Assembly: GCA_007922305.1 (NCBI GenBank)
Contig: ML677364.1
Location: 22,241,326 to 22,305,325, forward strand
Reading direction: 5' to 3'
Length of the DNA stretch: 64,000 nt
Source: Dermatemys mawii
Lineage: Eukaryota; Chordata; Testudines; Dermatemydidae
Positions 26,845-39,288 of the stretch are shown here, in pieces (position 1 is the stretch's first letter; each line of letters opens with the position of its first letter). Position numbers and translations under genes: made by a program. Under the pieces are notes generated by a model. It ran no database searches. It was not told the origin of the DNA and worked only from the letters and a program-made list of their open reading frames with translations.

Positions 26845-26995
26845 CAGTGGTGTCCAATAGAAATTTGATGCTAGCCACACTTCTGGTTTTGAATTTTTCT
26901 TATTCACCACATTATAAAAAAGCCACATGCATTAGCCACAGTTCAGTAGCCTATTAGCCGCATGTGGCTACTGGCGAACATATTGGTCACCACTA
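26845..26995. mobile_element. Short hAT MITE, ancient amniote type
   Basis: The termini CAGTGGTGTCCAATA and TATTGGTCACCACTA are inverted. The flanks CTTTAGTA and CTTTAGTG are an 8-bp duplication with one mismatch. The interior 'gccgcatgtggctactggcg' closely resembles a hAT MITE that I remember from mammalian genomes. Confidence 0.85.
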
Positions 26996-27003
26996 CTTTA
27001 GTG

Positions 27004-28304
27004 GATAAAGGGAGGAGGTGAAATCCAGATCTGGGGCCTCCTCACTGAGAGTGTTTGCTGCCAGCCTCCCCTGTTGAAATCAGTGGGCAGGTTGCTCTCA
27101 TGTATCTGTTGATTATGGTGTCATGGCGGGAGAGAGAGGAGGTGTTACAATACATCCTGATCAGAATGCCCCCTTGAGGCATATTATGCGGCACAGCAGC
27201 CACTCAGCCTGTTTCCCGACTGCTCTTCCCATCCTCCATTGTGTTCTGGGTGGTTCTCCGGCTCCATCCCTTACAGTTCCACTCCGTCCAAGACACTGTG
27301 AAAGTCCAGAATGAGCTGAAGCAAAGTAAACATGAATTTTGCCATCTCTTCCAAGAGATCAGCAAGGCACCAGGCTTTCCAGTCCCTGGCCAGCCTTCTT
27401 CCCACCGGTGAGAATTCTGCATCTGCTCCTTTTGCCTGTTCCTTTCCAGCTGAGCAGGGTTGTTCTTTGTAAGCCTCTCCCTGGAAGCCTGCTTCCTGCT
27501 CCAGGTGCCTTAAATTGCGCTCCTTGGGGCTTTAGTAGCCCATTAACCCCTTTCTGCCTCATGTGGTGGCTTGTGTGCCCCAGTCACATGAGATTTCTGA
27601 AGTCGGCAGGACCCCAAACACTTAAATAGAGCAAAACCAACATGTTAAACTTCATCCAGAATTCAGCTGGTGACCAGTGCCACTCATAGAGTGCAGGTGT
27701 TCCTTCTGGGAAGGTGCATTCTGATCTAGCTGCACTTTCCAGATGGTTCGAAGGTGTAGGACCATGCAAAATGTGTTGCAGCTTCGCTGCAGGTGTTGCT
27801 GACGATCCTAACATTCATCAACCCTTTCTGTTTGGCAGAGAGGGATTCTGCAAACTCCTCCTGCTAATGGTGTATTTTTTGCTACTCTCAAGCTGCTGAA
27901 TATAGCGTCATAAAGCACACAGGGCTGCCTGTGTGTTCTCCCTCCTCAACATTTTAGCTTGACAGGACTGGGGAGTAATGGGCCCAGCACTGTCTCAGTG
28001 TGCAGCCACTAGATCCTTCATCCCTTTCTTCCTACCACTGTCCTCTTTCCCCAGTCCCAGGGTCACCTACCTACGTGCTGCTTTCCCAGTAGAATGAAGT
28101 TGACGTCAGCCTCTGTTTTCATTCTTGGCTCCTGCTGGGCAAGTGTACTCTACAGGAACAGCAAAGATGTGGATGCAAAAGCTACTGAGGATAAATACAA
28201 GAAACAACTTTCCAGGATGGTCCATCTGCCAGAACGTTGGTTCAGGATTTTTGTTGTCTCCAAGCAGTAGATGACATCAATAAAGATTCTGTTTGGTCAC
28301 TTGT
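27004..28304. other. Intron-like sequence, slightly GC-rich, no gene seen
   Basis: Several overlapping frames occur at 27123-27814 on both strands. None has a domain, repeat or splice context that I can support. Confidence 0.5.
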
Positions 28305-28560
28305 AAGAGGCAGTAGCCTGGTGGATAGGGCACTGAGTTAAGAGACTGCGGATCTATTCCCAGCTCTGCTACTGATCTACTGTGACACCTTTGGAAAGTT
28401 GCTTCCTCTGTCTGAGCCCCTGTTTCCCCTCTCACCCTTTCCCTGCCTTGCCTGTTTAGATAGTGAGCTCTTCGTGTTGGCAACTGTGTCTCTCACTATG
28501 TGAGTACCGTGCCTAGTGCAATGGAGGTGATAGCATAATACAAACAATTACACTATATTG
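28305..28560 (+). repeat. CORE-SINE/MIR-like SINE
   Basis: The tRNA-like head includes 'ggatctattcccagctctgc' (B-box region). The core 'gtgacacctttggaaagttgcttcc' pattern and an L2-type tail with 'gatagtgagctcttcgtgtt' follow. It is ancient and inactive. Confidence 0.82.
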
Positions 28561-30991
28561 TAGCACAGAGCTGCTTTCCATACTGTGCTTCAGATGGTGA
28601 AGGTGCCATAGGAAACATGGGATATGAGGATAGCTTTATATGGCTGGTCTGCCTTTCGTAGGTCACAGAGATGAGGTATGGCACGATACACAAGGACACT
28701 ATCATCATGTTTCCCTAATATAGCAGACTGGATCAGTAATTTCTAAAGCAAGGTAAAGCGTAGGTGTACATCAGCCTTCTGTGCTCTGAGGCTCTTTGAT
28801 GTCAAGAGTTAATGGCACAACACAGAATCCTGCCCTGTCCTTATGCCTAGAATTTATTTTTTTCATTCCTTTTGTTTATTTAATATTGGTTTTTAAATAC
28901 AGCTGGTGGAAGAAAGCAAATAGTTCATAAAAGAGAACTTAGTTTAGCCTTTTTTCTTGTTTCTCTGCTTAATTGAATTGTTTGTACAGAGCTGAAGTAA
29001 TTTGCTAGGCCTTAGTACTACCATTGTTTGCTATTTTTTGAGAACTTTCATGTTCATTTAATCTGTAAAGTGGGAATAATATGTTTCTGCATCACTGGTG
29101 TTAGGGTTAATTAGTTCCTTTGTAAAATACTGTAAAAATCCTTAGCAGTAATACTGTTTTAACTAGAAATGCAATTTCTTGTTCTTCTTGCTTATGACCA
29201 TTTCATTTTTTCTACGGATGAGGTTTATTTAAATTTTTCCTAATCTCTCTCTCTCTCTCCCCTTGCCATTACATTTACTTTGACCTGCCCTTGCCTTTGC
29301 TTTTGGTTTTTTGCATGGGCACATTCCATGTTTCTCTGAGAAACAGCTCCTTGCAGGTCTTTATGTGTTCAGTGAGTAAGGTTTAAGGTACTCAGCATGA
29401 GGCTGGCTACCTGAGAGCTGCTGTCTGCGGTGGTGAGTGGCAGAGGAGTTGAATTGGAAGCATAATGTGGAATAATAAAGGTAGCATTGCCTGAAGGCAT
29501 CAACCATTATAATACTGTGGAGTGACACTCTAGTATTGCTGCACTGCATGTTGCCCATGGCTATTAGGACTCTGTATATCAGAATCCACTAAATAAGAAA
29601 CATAATGGAAAAACTGATTGGTACAAGGGCACTGCTTTAGGGAAGCAATCCAGTAAAATGAGACCATAATGTTCACTTTGTAGTGTGTTTACATATTGTC
29701 TATTGCTTATGCATATCTTGTACCAGTTAAACTCTGAACTATTAGTATGTTTTCAGTTAAATCTTTTTCCTCCTCACCCTATAGCTATCTCCACGATATA
29801 AGGTAGGTTAGGTCTTCTCAGAAGCTAATGGCACCTGGTGCACAAAACAGTCCAGCCCTGTGAGTTATGAGCAGTGTGGGCTGCCTTCCTCCTGTAATTA
29901 GTAGCATCACCTCATATTGCATGTTCTTGCCACTTGGCTGGGGAGCAGAATTCCAGGAACAGTCTCCCTAAAGGCACAGCAATATGTTGGGTAATGAATG
30001 CAGCTTACTTGATGTACATATACTGGGTAACTTAGCTGTGTGTGGTGAGAGGGAAGGAGATGGCAGTGTACATCTTCTGTCTGACTTGAAGATTTTAGGT
30101 AGGGCTGGAATTTATAGTATTATGCATATCCTGGCAACTTATTAAAGATTGCATATTTTATTTTTTTTCTCAAGTATGTATATCTTAACTTCACTGATGA
30201 GAAATAGACTGCAGGCTGCTTTGATGCTTTGTTGGGAACATGGCTTAGGCATCATGTGATCCAGTTAAATGTTGCTATAGTTTCACTTTGCATGAAGCAT
30301 ATGTGATCAGAACACAGTTTTTTATCCTGGATCTTTGTATGATTACAAACTTTCTGGCCACAACATAGGAACAAAATACAGCTAGATTAAGACTTGGGGT
30401 GAGTAGGTGAAACTCCATTGACCTGCTCATCTCAGCTCTGCATTAGGCCCTGAATGGATGATTTTAAAATAAAACTGTGGCATAGTCCTCTTTTGCATTC
30501 CTTTTTGGGGAGGAGAAACAAATGCTTTAAAATAAATAAATGAAAGCAAGAAGAAAGGGGTAGGTGCATCAAAAACAGCAATCAGTAAGGGGTGTAGAAC
30601 TGGGAGAGTTCAATCGGTGAATTAAATTGAGTGAAGTTGTATGTAGGACTGTATCATTAAGGTCCACTCACAATAAACCTACAGCTGTGATTTTGTAACC
30701 TCTTGGAGGCTCTGTTAGCTTAACTGCTTATAGTTAACATTGTTAAGTTTATGTCCCTATGCCTGAGTTTCTGCCATCTTGACCCCATATTTTGCGTTCA
30801 TGCTGAGTTTTTTGGCTTTGATGTTTTAGTACTACGTTCTGGGCAATTATCCCATATGTGTTGGTCTCTATGGAAACTTTTAAAGAGTCTCTCCCATTTT
30901 GACTTGAGAGGCAGTAGTAGTTACAGTACCGATAGCGTTTGCAGTCTCACATAGTTATTCAGGTACCTAGACAATAGTAATGATTCTCTTT
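28561..30991. other. Intron-like sequence, no gene seen
   Basis: AT-rich with only short frames. It holds the (TC)n microsatellite at 29.2 kb. Confidence 0.6.
29244..29259 (+). repeat. (TC)n microsatellite
   Basis: Eight TC units followed by CCCC. Confidence 0.9.
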
Positions 30992-31640
30992 ACTCCTGAG
31001 GACATTCTGCACCAAAAAATTCAGCCTCCCCATCCCTGGGACACTGATTCAGTGGTGAGGCTGCACCTGACCCTGACACAGCATAGAACCTGGGCCTGCC
31101 CCAGAAACACCCTGGGGCCCTGCCCCTTTGTGGCCAGTGTACCATGTGTGGGGCAGGCAGGCTTAACCAGGCAAGATCCAAATGTAGAGGGGCTTAGTGT
31201 GGGAGGGATCAGGTGTGGGGTGTGAGGATTCTGTGTGGAACATTCTGGGAGCAGGCAGCTCAGTGGGGGTCTAGGTGTGGGGGCAATGGGACTCTGTAGA
31301 AGCTTCCGGGTGGAAGTGATTGGGGATCAGCAGAGGGTTCTGAGTGTGGAAGGTCTCAGCGGGGGTATGTGCTGGGGCAGTGGGACTTGGTGGGGTGGGG
31401 GTGCAACTAATTGGGGGTCAGTAGTGTGGGGGTCTGGCTCTGGGGGCTCAGGCTCATCAGGGTGGGGGTTGGAATGCAGGGAGCTGAGTGGGGGGTGGGA
31501 GTCCAGAGGCAGGAAGGCTGGAAGTAGGGGGGCTCCATATGCAGGGGTTGAGGTTCAGTGGGGTAGGGTTTGGGTATAGAGGGCTAGGGGGGTTCTGGGT
31601 GAGGGTGAGGCTTGGCAGGGTGTCAGGACATGGGACACCC
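30992..31640 (+). repeat. Dispersed element with ACTCCTGAGG end (copy 2), G-rich body
   Basis: It starts ACTCCTGAGGACATTCTGCACC and shares 'ggtgaggctgcacctgaccc' and the later 'caagatccaaatgtagaggg' with the 17-kb copy. The AT-rich part is shorter. The body continues as G-rich sequence with GTGGGGGTC-like units, which create spurious frames on both strands. The right end is not resolved. Confidence 0.7.
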
Positions 31641-33094
31641 CTGCCAGATGCATGGGGGTTGGACGGATGGAGGAGGAGCTCCTTGTACAGTGATCCCTCT
31701 CCCTGCAGTTGAGGAGTGATGGGGTCAGGAAGCCGGGGAGGATGCTGAGCTTCCTGCAGCTGCGGGGAGGTTTCTGAGAGTGGGTAGGCTCTCACATACC
31801 ACACAACAGGGAGTAGATGTTGCTTACAGTGGCAGTCATTAAGGGGTTCTTTGGTACACAGCAAAATAGCCTGTGTCTAACAGGAACCAAACTGAGTCAT
31901 TGGGAAGCTTGCAGGGATGGTGCCACAGTGATTTACTGTGTGCAGTATGGAAGCAAATAGTGGGTTTTGTCAGCTGTATGTGTAACCAGTTACACACATG
32001 CTAAAGAGCTGCTGTGTGGATGAGATCTTAATCTTGAGTCTTTAAGTGTCTTTGGAATTGGGTACTATCCTGCTCATCTGGATTTCTGCCATCTTCAAAT
32101 CTATAATTCTTTGATGATATTAAGTAATTTTATAAAAGAGCCTCTTCTATGAGCTTTCCCAAAACCAAACCTGGCAATGGTAATTTGAAGAGCACTTTCC
32201 AAAACAGTAGTACCTAGACACATCAGATGTAGCAGGTAATGTTACACCAGCATTCTAATGTTCTTATGAGTCTACGTTCTGGAAGGGAGCACCTGAGAAG
32301 GCAAAAAAGTGAACAGAAAAACCCATGCTGATGCCTGTATTTTGATTTAGCGATCCCTCTTTACTTGAAACATATATTGTAAAGGAAAAGAAATGCAGCT
32401 TCAGAATGTTGCTGTGGTTTTGATGCATAAATCTGTTTGTCATACAGAGAAATCCCATGGTGTACTTTTAAATACAGAGCATCTGAAGTATTCCATACAT
32501 TAAGAAGAAGGTATCTGCAATGACTCACAATATTGTGAATATGGCTGGGGTTTAAATTTGGCCTGGGATGCTGGGAATCTTGCATTTCCCACAGTCTGCA
32601 ATTCCCTGCTTTACAGTCCCTTAGGAGGATTATGGCAAAACAGTTCCTATCCCTTTCCTAGGATCAAGAGAGTGAAGGGTTAGTTGTAGCTGCTCTTTGC
32701 TGCAGCTGCTGTGACCTCAAGATGACAAGGAGCAATGGAGGGACCAGCAGGATCTTTTGAAGTGTTGGGGAAGGACAACTTTTCTATAAAGGAACCGAGC
32801 ATGATGTGTACTAGTCATCCAAAGCAGGCTAACCTCTCTGACGGGAATGTCGCCTCTTCTTGGCAAAGGCTGGGAATAATTTCAGATCTCTTTCTGGAAA
32901 TAGGCAAGCTATCAGTAGCTCATGGATTTAAAGTAGCAAATAAAGAAAACTTTATGTGAAAATAAATGGCATCGTGTATATTGTTTGTTATTTTCTTTAT
33001 TCTTTTCCTTTCTAACTGACCAACTTTTTGTCTACTATGTATCTTCACTTTTCCAGAGTTTGTTTTTTCCTGCAGAATTAATATTAGCTTCTCT

Positions 33095-33102
<8 letters not shown>

Positions 33103-33125
<23 letters not shown>
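33103..33125 (+). repeat. Poly-A tract (23 A)
   Basis: An uninterrupted A run. The upstream sequence shows no recognisable retrocopy or poly-A signal near it. Confidence 0.95.
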
Positions 33126-33458
33126 GAAGTTTTCTCCATTTTCTCTGACTCTGTTTCCTTTTCAGATCTGGCTTCTGACCCCTCTGTTTTTAGCTTTAGT
33201 GTCTTTTCTCTATGTACCCACCATTTCATATTTCCATTCCCCCACACCTTACTGGTCTCTTGGTGCTTCAACTCCATCCACAATGAAGAAGAGGGAGAGT
33301 CTGAGAGAGGAAATACTGTTTATCTGTGTCGAATGCAACATTTCTTCCTTCCCTGCAGCAGGCTAAGGGAGGCAGCTGTGTTGGTGAGCCTTAGGGACCA
33401 GGCCAGAGGCTCTTGTCATGAAATAGGATGTTTAAGCCACTCCTGGGCTCACTGAAAG

Positions 33459-33566
33459 GGTTTGTCTAGATATGGAAATGAGATCAAAGTTAGGTCAAGG
33501 TTGGCTAACCTAACATGTAATAGCCAGCCCTGACTTGACTTTAACCTTTTCTTCCTAGACCAACCG
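33459..33566. mobile_element. Probable short Harbinger-type MITE
   Basis: The ends GGGTTTGTCTAGAT and TTCCTAGACCAACCG are imperfect inverted repeats around a centre with 'ggttggctaacctaac'. The flanking duplication is not clear. Confidence 0.5.
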
Positions 33567-35269
33567 AAAGGATGCCATGGGACACAGAAACACACAGGCA
33601 TTGTAATGTGAATACTGACTCCCTACAGCGCACATATGTGTCTGTACTTCCCGTGCATCCAGATGGTCTACTTTTGTTTTCATACCAAAGCCAGTTCAGT
33701 GATAAAGCGAGTGTATTTCTATGTTAGGGTGACAAAAATATTACAAGAAATGCACGCAGCAAAGGAACTTCTTGGAACAGACAATAGAATCAGCATAGTA
33801 ACTCATTTAAAGAAAGGGGTTGGAATGGTCTTTGGGAAAGAAGTGGGCCAGCTTTTCGAAGTTCTAAATGAAAATGGAGACAGAAAATCTTCCTGTTACT
33901 TGAACTATTTATTTGTGGCACCAACAGTATACTAGGCACTCTACTGATAGGTAACATCTCTTAGGTGTGCATGGCTCAAAAGTAGCTAGTGGTTTTGGGA
34001 TGCTTCAGCACTGGGGTACCAAGCTTGGAACGGTTACTAGGTCTGTATTTTCAGAAAATAATTGAGATGTCACTCGGTAAATAAGGCCTCATTCAGGTGT
34101 GTCAAAGTTAGTCAAACAAAGTCACTGATTACTTTTGAAAGTCTTGTCCATGGTTCCTCTCCTGAAAAGTTTACAAATTATGGAGAGGGAATGGTTCTAA
34201 CAAGAGGCAATGTGACTGGTCAGTGTAATCTAGCATGGGAGACTGGTGACCTCTGTGATTTGTGTGTTTAACTGTATTTAACTGTAACTGGAGAGGAGTC
34301 GGGGGTAAGAAGGTCTGAGATTGGATAGATTACTAGACTTGGTTGGCTGGTTCAGAGAAATGTATGTTAAGATGGGCTTGAAGGAAGCTATAACAGATTG
34401 GGTTTTGAGATGGAGTTCTTGGTATAGGGGTCTACATGGAGGAAGTAGAGAATTGCAGGGGGAGAAGCAAGTGTGTTTTATACCATGGGATGATTAACAC
34501 ACACTAGCTACTGCAGTGTAAAAACATAGGTACATCAGGGTTACTGCCAAGAAAACAAGGCGGGGTCAAACCCATGCAAAGGTATAGTGCTGACCTCGCT
34601 GACTGCCTTGTGGAAAATACTGCAGGAGCTTCTCTCTACTAAAGATTTTACAGTGAGATAATTGTGTGTTTGTTTTTTACACTGTAAACTCCCCCCTACA
34701 CCTCTGTTAAGCAGCAAAGATAAGAAAATGCCCTCTTTCAGTGGTGGTTTGACTCACATGCTTTTACACAATGTTTCCTAGAATTCACAGCAAAATATAA
34801 ATGCAAAATACTGATGGAATCTCTGCCTTACCTATTAGTGTTCCTAGGATACTTTTTTAGAATTCACAGTATCTGGCGTAGTTTGCCTTATAAACATGGC
34901 TAAAATGTTGGTTGCCTAGCTATGGGAGATTGATGTAGATTGTATGAGTTATGCTAAAGAAATTGGAAAAGAGTGGTAAATACAAACGTATTGCTTTTGT
35001 GCTTAATTATAATTTGACAGTCTTGCTAATTATCCTTTTAATAAGGAGTGATTTATCTCAACGGATTCTATAAGTATTTTAAACATCTCTTTGGGTAGCT
35101 GTCTAAAGTATTTATCTCCTGTCTTCAACATGAAATAATAGGAGAGATAATAGGCAAGCCAGAATGGGGAAAACCCACTGTCTGGAAATCTTGTCTTAAT
35201 GGTCCTGCTCCATGGGTGTTTAAATGATTAAATGGAATGCTGGTGCTGACTCTTCTTTCTGTTTTTCAG

Positions 35270-35326
35270 GGTCGGCATGTCAAAACAGGTCAACTGGCAG
35301 CTATCAAAGTCATGGATGTTACTGAG
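35270..35326 (+). CDS. MAP4K4: Single coding exon of a GCK-IV Ste20 kinase (MAP4K4-like)
   Basis: The 57-bp exon reads [19 protein letters not shown] in phase 0. It is preceded by a pyrimidine-rich acceptor ending TTTTTCAG and followed by the donor GTAAGC. In MAP4K4, MINK1 and TNIK this segment covers kinase strands beta2-beta3. The AAIK lysine, at 35306-35308, is the conserved ATP-binding lysine. These kinases act in the cytoplasm upstream of JNK and in cytoskeletal and Wnt-related signalling. The ending ...MDVTE fits MAP4K4 and MINK1, whereas TNIK, as I recall it, ends MDVTG. The very long flanking introns favour MAP4K4 over the compact MINK1. I searched by eye for the preceding exon (GNGTYGQVYK) and the following one (DEEEEIK) and found neither, so at least 28 kb on each side looks intronic or beyond the gene. 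The family call is firm; the paralogue is not. Confidence 0.9.
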
Positions 35327-37482
35327 GTAAGCAAAGAAAACATTCTTTTTTAAGAAATAGAAAAAAACTGAACAATAGGAGTTGGTAAGTGGTTTAAATT
35401 TTTTTTTAAATGGCAGCTCTCACAGGAGAGGGATCACTTTCTGTTCGTAGGAGCTGACCTGCCAGACAGTCGCCCTTCTGTGGCTTTCTGTGTTCATGAG
35501 GGACATTTCCAGGTCCCAAAGTATCTCAGAATCAGGAGCATCTCCTTTTCAGAAAGTTCTCAAAGGATGATGACTATACTGATTTTTAAATGTGCCTTCA
35601 ACCTTCTGCTTTATAGAAAAAAGAAGGTTATGGGGCACACATGGGGTGGGAACTGGAGGATCATAGTTCCCCTCGTACTTTTGAATACATTTTATACCCT
35701 TTTTAAGCTGAAAAGGAAGTGGGTCCAATAAAGCTCCCAGTGGCCTGAAAGCAGAAACATCTGCTAGAATGCTGAGCAGATTGCTGGCAGAATTCAGCAG
35801 TGTAAAGTAGTAGTTGTAACTGACTCAGGGGGATTCACTGTGGCGCTTTAGATGGGAAAGAGAGGAAATTAACCCAGCCAAAAAAAATAAAAATGTGTCT
35901 ATTTTTAAACCTGTACATATAAAACAACTCTAGTTTACTCTGTTCAAAAGGAGATTAGTTTTAATTAAAAAAATATTTAAAAGAGATCAGAATAAAGAGG
36001 ATTTTTCCTGTAGATTCCACTTGTGTTGTACTGAATTCTATATGCAGTTATTGCATAGACTTTAGATTTAGAATTGGACAAAATCTTTGTTTCAGTAGCA
36101 TTATACTGGCTGAGCAGCCTCTGAAGAGTGCATCATCAAACCAAGCATCCTATTGTTCTCAACCCCATTCATCTCCTAGGTTTATTTTTAAAAAAATGCA
36201 TCAAAGCTCATGATGTGTTGTGCACAAAGCAGGGTTTTTATTCAGCAGAACGATTATGTTGCATGTAAATGTACACCGTAGACATACTCATTTGTTAAGA
36301 AGATCACTACGTGTTTTATGTTTTGACGTATGCGCACGTACACTTCCAGCTGGGCATGTTACCTTGGACACAGGATCCCAGGAGGGTGGATTAGAGCCTT
36401 ATGGGTAAACCATTTAAAAATGTATAAACCAGCAGCCAGGGATAGGTTAACTGATAGGACTTCAGTTATGTCTCTGGATCTCTGTCTGATTGTATCAGAG
36501 TGAGACTGCTGATCTTAACTTAAGCTGTTATGTCTGCCAAGAGCGAGACATGCTTTTTTCATAAAGTGGGCTAATAAAAATCAATTTTCAGCTGTAAGAT
36601 TATCCAAGGCTGCCTTTGTGAAGAGGCATGGTTATATTCACTATAGTCAGCATGTAGGCAAAGTGGGGAATACTAGGGTGCGTTGACTTAGAGCAAGTGC
36701 TCTTTAATGGCAGATGATAGTATCAGTGCAGCAAATACTCACAAATCAGGTTATTACAAAATTAAGGGTTCTTTTACAACTGAATTTGATTATGCTACAC
36801 ATCCTAGATCTCTCTTTATGGCAAGCATTAATAACAGTTTGGATCAAAAGGTTACATTAAACAAAGAACAGTAGAAAAATATTAGTCATGTACATTGCAA
36901 CTGAGTTAATGTTAGGAGGAGATGCCTTAGCAATGGAATTTTCTTCTTTTGAGTGCTTGTTTTTTGCAACCTTAATAGTGTAGAAACAGTGTTTTCACTT
37001 AACAGCCCTAGACTGTTGGGGCAGTGGGGGAAGAAGGAAGGGAGAAAATGCTGAGATATTAGCTTTGTGGAGCTTGCAAGTATTACAGGCTTCCGCAGTA
37101 GAATTTGTAAGTTCTTTGTGCCAATGTAATAGGTTTGTGGAGGTTACAGACACTGCACATTCTTCAGTGTTGGGCTAAACGTATTCCATCACTACTATTT
37201 GCTCTGAAGACTTGGGGTTTCTCATATTTAGAATCTCATACTTCTTCCATATCTGGACTTGTAAATTCCAAAAGTCGCTGGGTTAAAGAACTGTGGGTGC
37301 GTGAGTGAAAATGGGGTTTGAATGGAAGCTGTTTTACAAACTTAACTATAGTGATTGGGCTCAGTATGATTGCTGTATTGCAGCTCTAGCAGTGTTAGTT
37401 TTCCTGATAAATGCATTAATACTGAGCTTGTTGCTCTGCTTCAAAACCAGATCTTTTCCGGTCTGATTGATGGCATGGATGG
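35327..37482. other. Probable intron downstream of the kinase exon
   Basis: It starts with the donor GTAAGC. AT-rich, with no frame resembling the next kinase exon (DEEEEIK). Confidence 0.65.
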
Positions 37483-37490
37483 ATATAAGT

Positions 37491-37682
37491 CAGGCCTGCA
37501 CAACTCGGAAAGCAGTGAGGGCCATATTACTGCAAAAAACCCAGCTGCGGGCCAAAAAGCCCCATCCTCGCCCTGCCCCCATTTGCTCCCCCCCTCCCCC
37601 AACCGCTTGGCTTGCCCCACCCCTACTCACCCGCCACAGGCCGCACAGTGAGCCAGTGCGGGCCGCAGGTTGCGCAGGCCTG
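37491..37682. mobile_element. hAT MITE with perfect target duplication
   Basis: The termini CAGGCCTGCACAAC and GTTGCGCAGGCCTG are inverted repeats, flanked by ATATAAGT on both sides (37483-37490 and 37683-37690). The 192-bp body is C-rich and non-coding. Confidence 0.95.
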
Positions 37683-37690
37683 ATATAAGT

Positions 37691-39286
37691 GATGATTTTG
37701 TCTATACTCTATAGAGAATAGGAGACCACTCAAATTGCCTCCTTTTTAATCACCTTGCTCTAATTAATGCTTTGCTGAAGATTTAAGAAGGTAAAAATGT
37801 TCAATATATCTGACAGCAACACATAACCAAACTTGAACTTGTAAATAACAAAGGCCCAATCCTGCAAACATTCTCTGCTGTTGTGAGTTAATAACTTGTG
37901 GAGTTGCTAAGCATTTGTGGAATTAGGCCCATAAAGTTTTAACATACCAGTTGTCAATAACTTTCAATTTAAAGTGAACTTAACTTTTTGATCAGTGCAA
38001 AGAAGGACAATCATATGTCTCCCGATAGAGTGAATGGAAATTGTGCAGCTCAAACCTAACAGTGCTGTAGAAATGTTGTTCTTGGTTCAGTGCTTATGTT
38101 GCTGTGTGTTGTTTAGATTTAATTTTGAAAAAGAAAATCTTAGTGGGCTGAAAATCCCATGTCAGATTAAATGCTGAATTTTTTTTTGAGACTAGTCAGT
38201 CATAGTATTGAAACATAAGCACTCTTTTATATAGAAATAGCCTGTTTTTTAAAACAAACAAACAAAACTCCCAACTTATTATATTTTTTAAAAGCAGGTT
38301 TATAGCTCACATTTTCACTTTTTACTGGTGTAGCAGCAGTGGATACAGAATGAGAGAACTCTTACTAGTGCAGAGAACATTTCAATAGGAAATAAAAATA
38401 CAAAACAAGCTTAAGCAGTGTTTATGAACTAACAGATACCCTGCAGCTGGAGGGAATTAACTGCCCTAAAATATAAAGTTGTATGAACTTTTAACACATG
38501 GGTATTTTTAAAATTATTTTCAGGACTCTCTCATATTTTATCTATCTCATGTGTATCACAGGCTGTGTGTATATGTGTGGGAAAATAACTTTTCAGAAAA
38601 GGTCCTTGCAGCCAATCTTTGAGCATTCCATCACGGATTCACTGTTCCTTACTGGACAGATGTTTTAGAAATTACAGTACTTGGACAGACGATACCTCAT
38701 GCTGGTTACCCCCTAACTGCACTTATAGGCCCTGACACCAGATTGTCATGTGTTTTTGACCTATAAGATGTTACTGTAATATATTCATTAAGCATATCAA
38801 ATTAAGCATAATATATTAATATCAAATATGATTTAATTATGATTAAAGTTTGATGGTCACTCTTTGATTTGAATCCACTCATTTTCTTATAAAGCAAGAA
38901 CCTTTTAAACTTAGCAAAATGTACCTTGCAAACCTACTTGTATCTAAATTGTTAGTTAGTTGGATCTGTTGTATCCATTTTTGAAAGCCGTTTAACTCTT
39001 TCAGGGACTTTCTGTACTGATTTCTCCAGGAATAAATTTTATTCTTGAGTAGGAGATGCTTTCTTTTATGCTTCATTTTATGATTTTGAGGGAAACATAC
39101 ATTTACTGTACCAAATTACTTGTCATGTGTCTGTCTGTTATGTTATATACCTGATATTGCTTCCCCCTCTCCTCCAATTTTTGGTCCTTGCTGTATGTCG
39201 CTTGGGAAAGTTTTTCACATGCCCTTTTAACAGCAGCAACCCAGAGATCAGGTGTCCAGTGTTCCCTGACTTGTTACTGTGCAGAC
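37691..39286. other. Intron-like sequence, no gene seen
   Basis: AT-rich single-copy-looking sequence with short T-rich runs. No exon or nameable repeat. Confidence 0.6.
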
Positions 39287-39288
39287 TA

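Larger units (their letters stand above)
31641..35269. other. Probable intron upstream of the kinase exon
   Basis: It includes the probable MITE at 33.5 kb and the poly-A tract. It ends in the acceptor tract (TCTTCTTTCTGTTTTTCAG) at 35269. No GNGTYGQVYK-type exon was found. The frames at 32735-32959 and 33636-33935 are unrecognised. Confidence 0.6.

Noticed and set aside
31235..31864. Gly-rich (+) and Pro-rich (-) frames of 114-135 codons
   Set aside because: These are opposite-strand translations of the G-rich body of the dispersed element starting at 30992.
33103..33125. Poly-A tract as the tail of a processed retrocopy
   Set aside because: The preceding sequence shows no coding remnant and no poly-A signal, and there are no flanking direct repeats.
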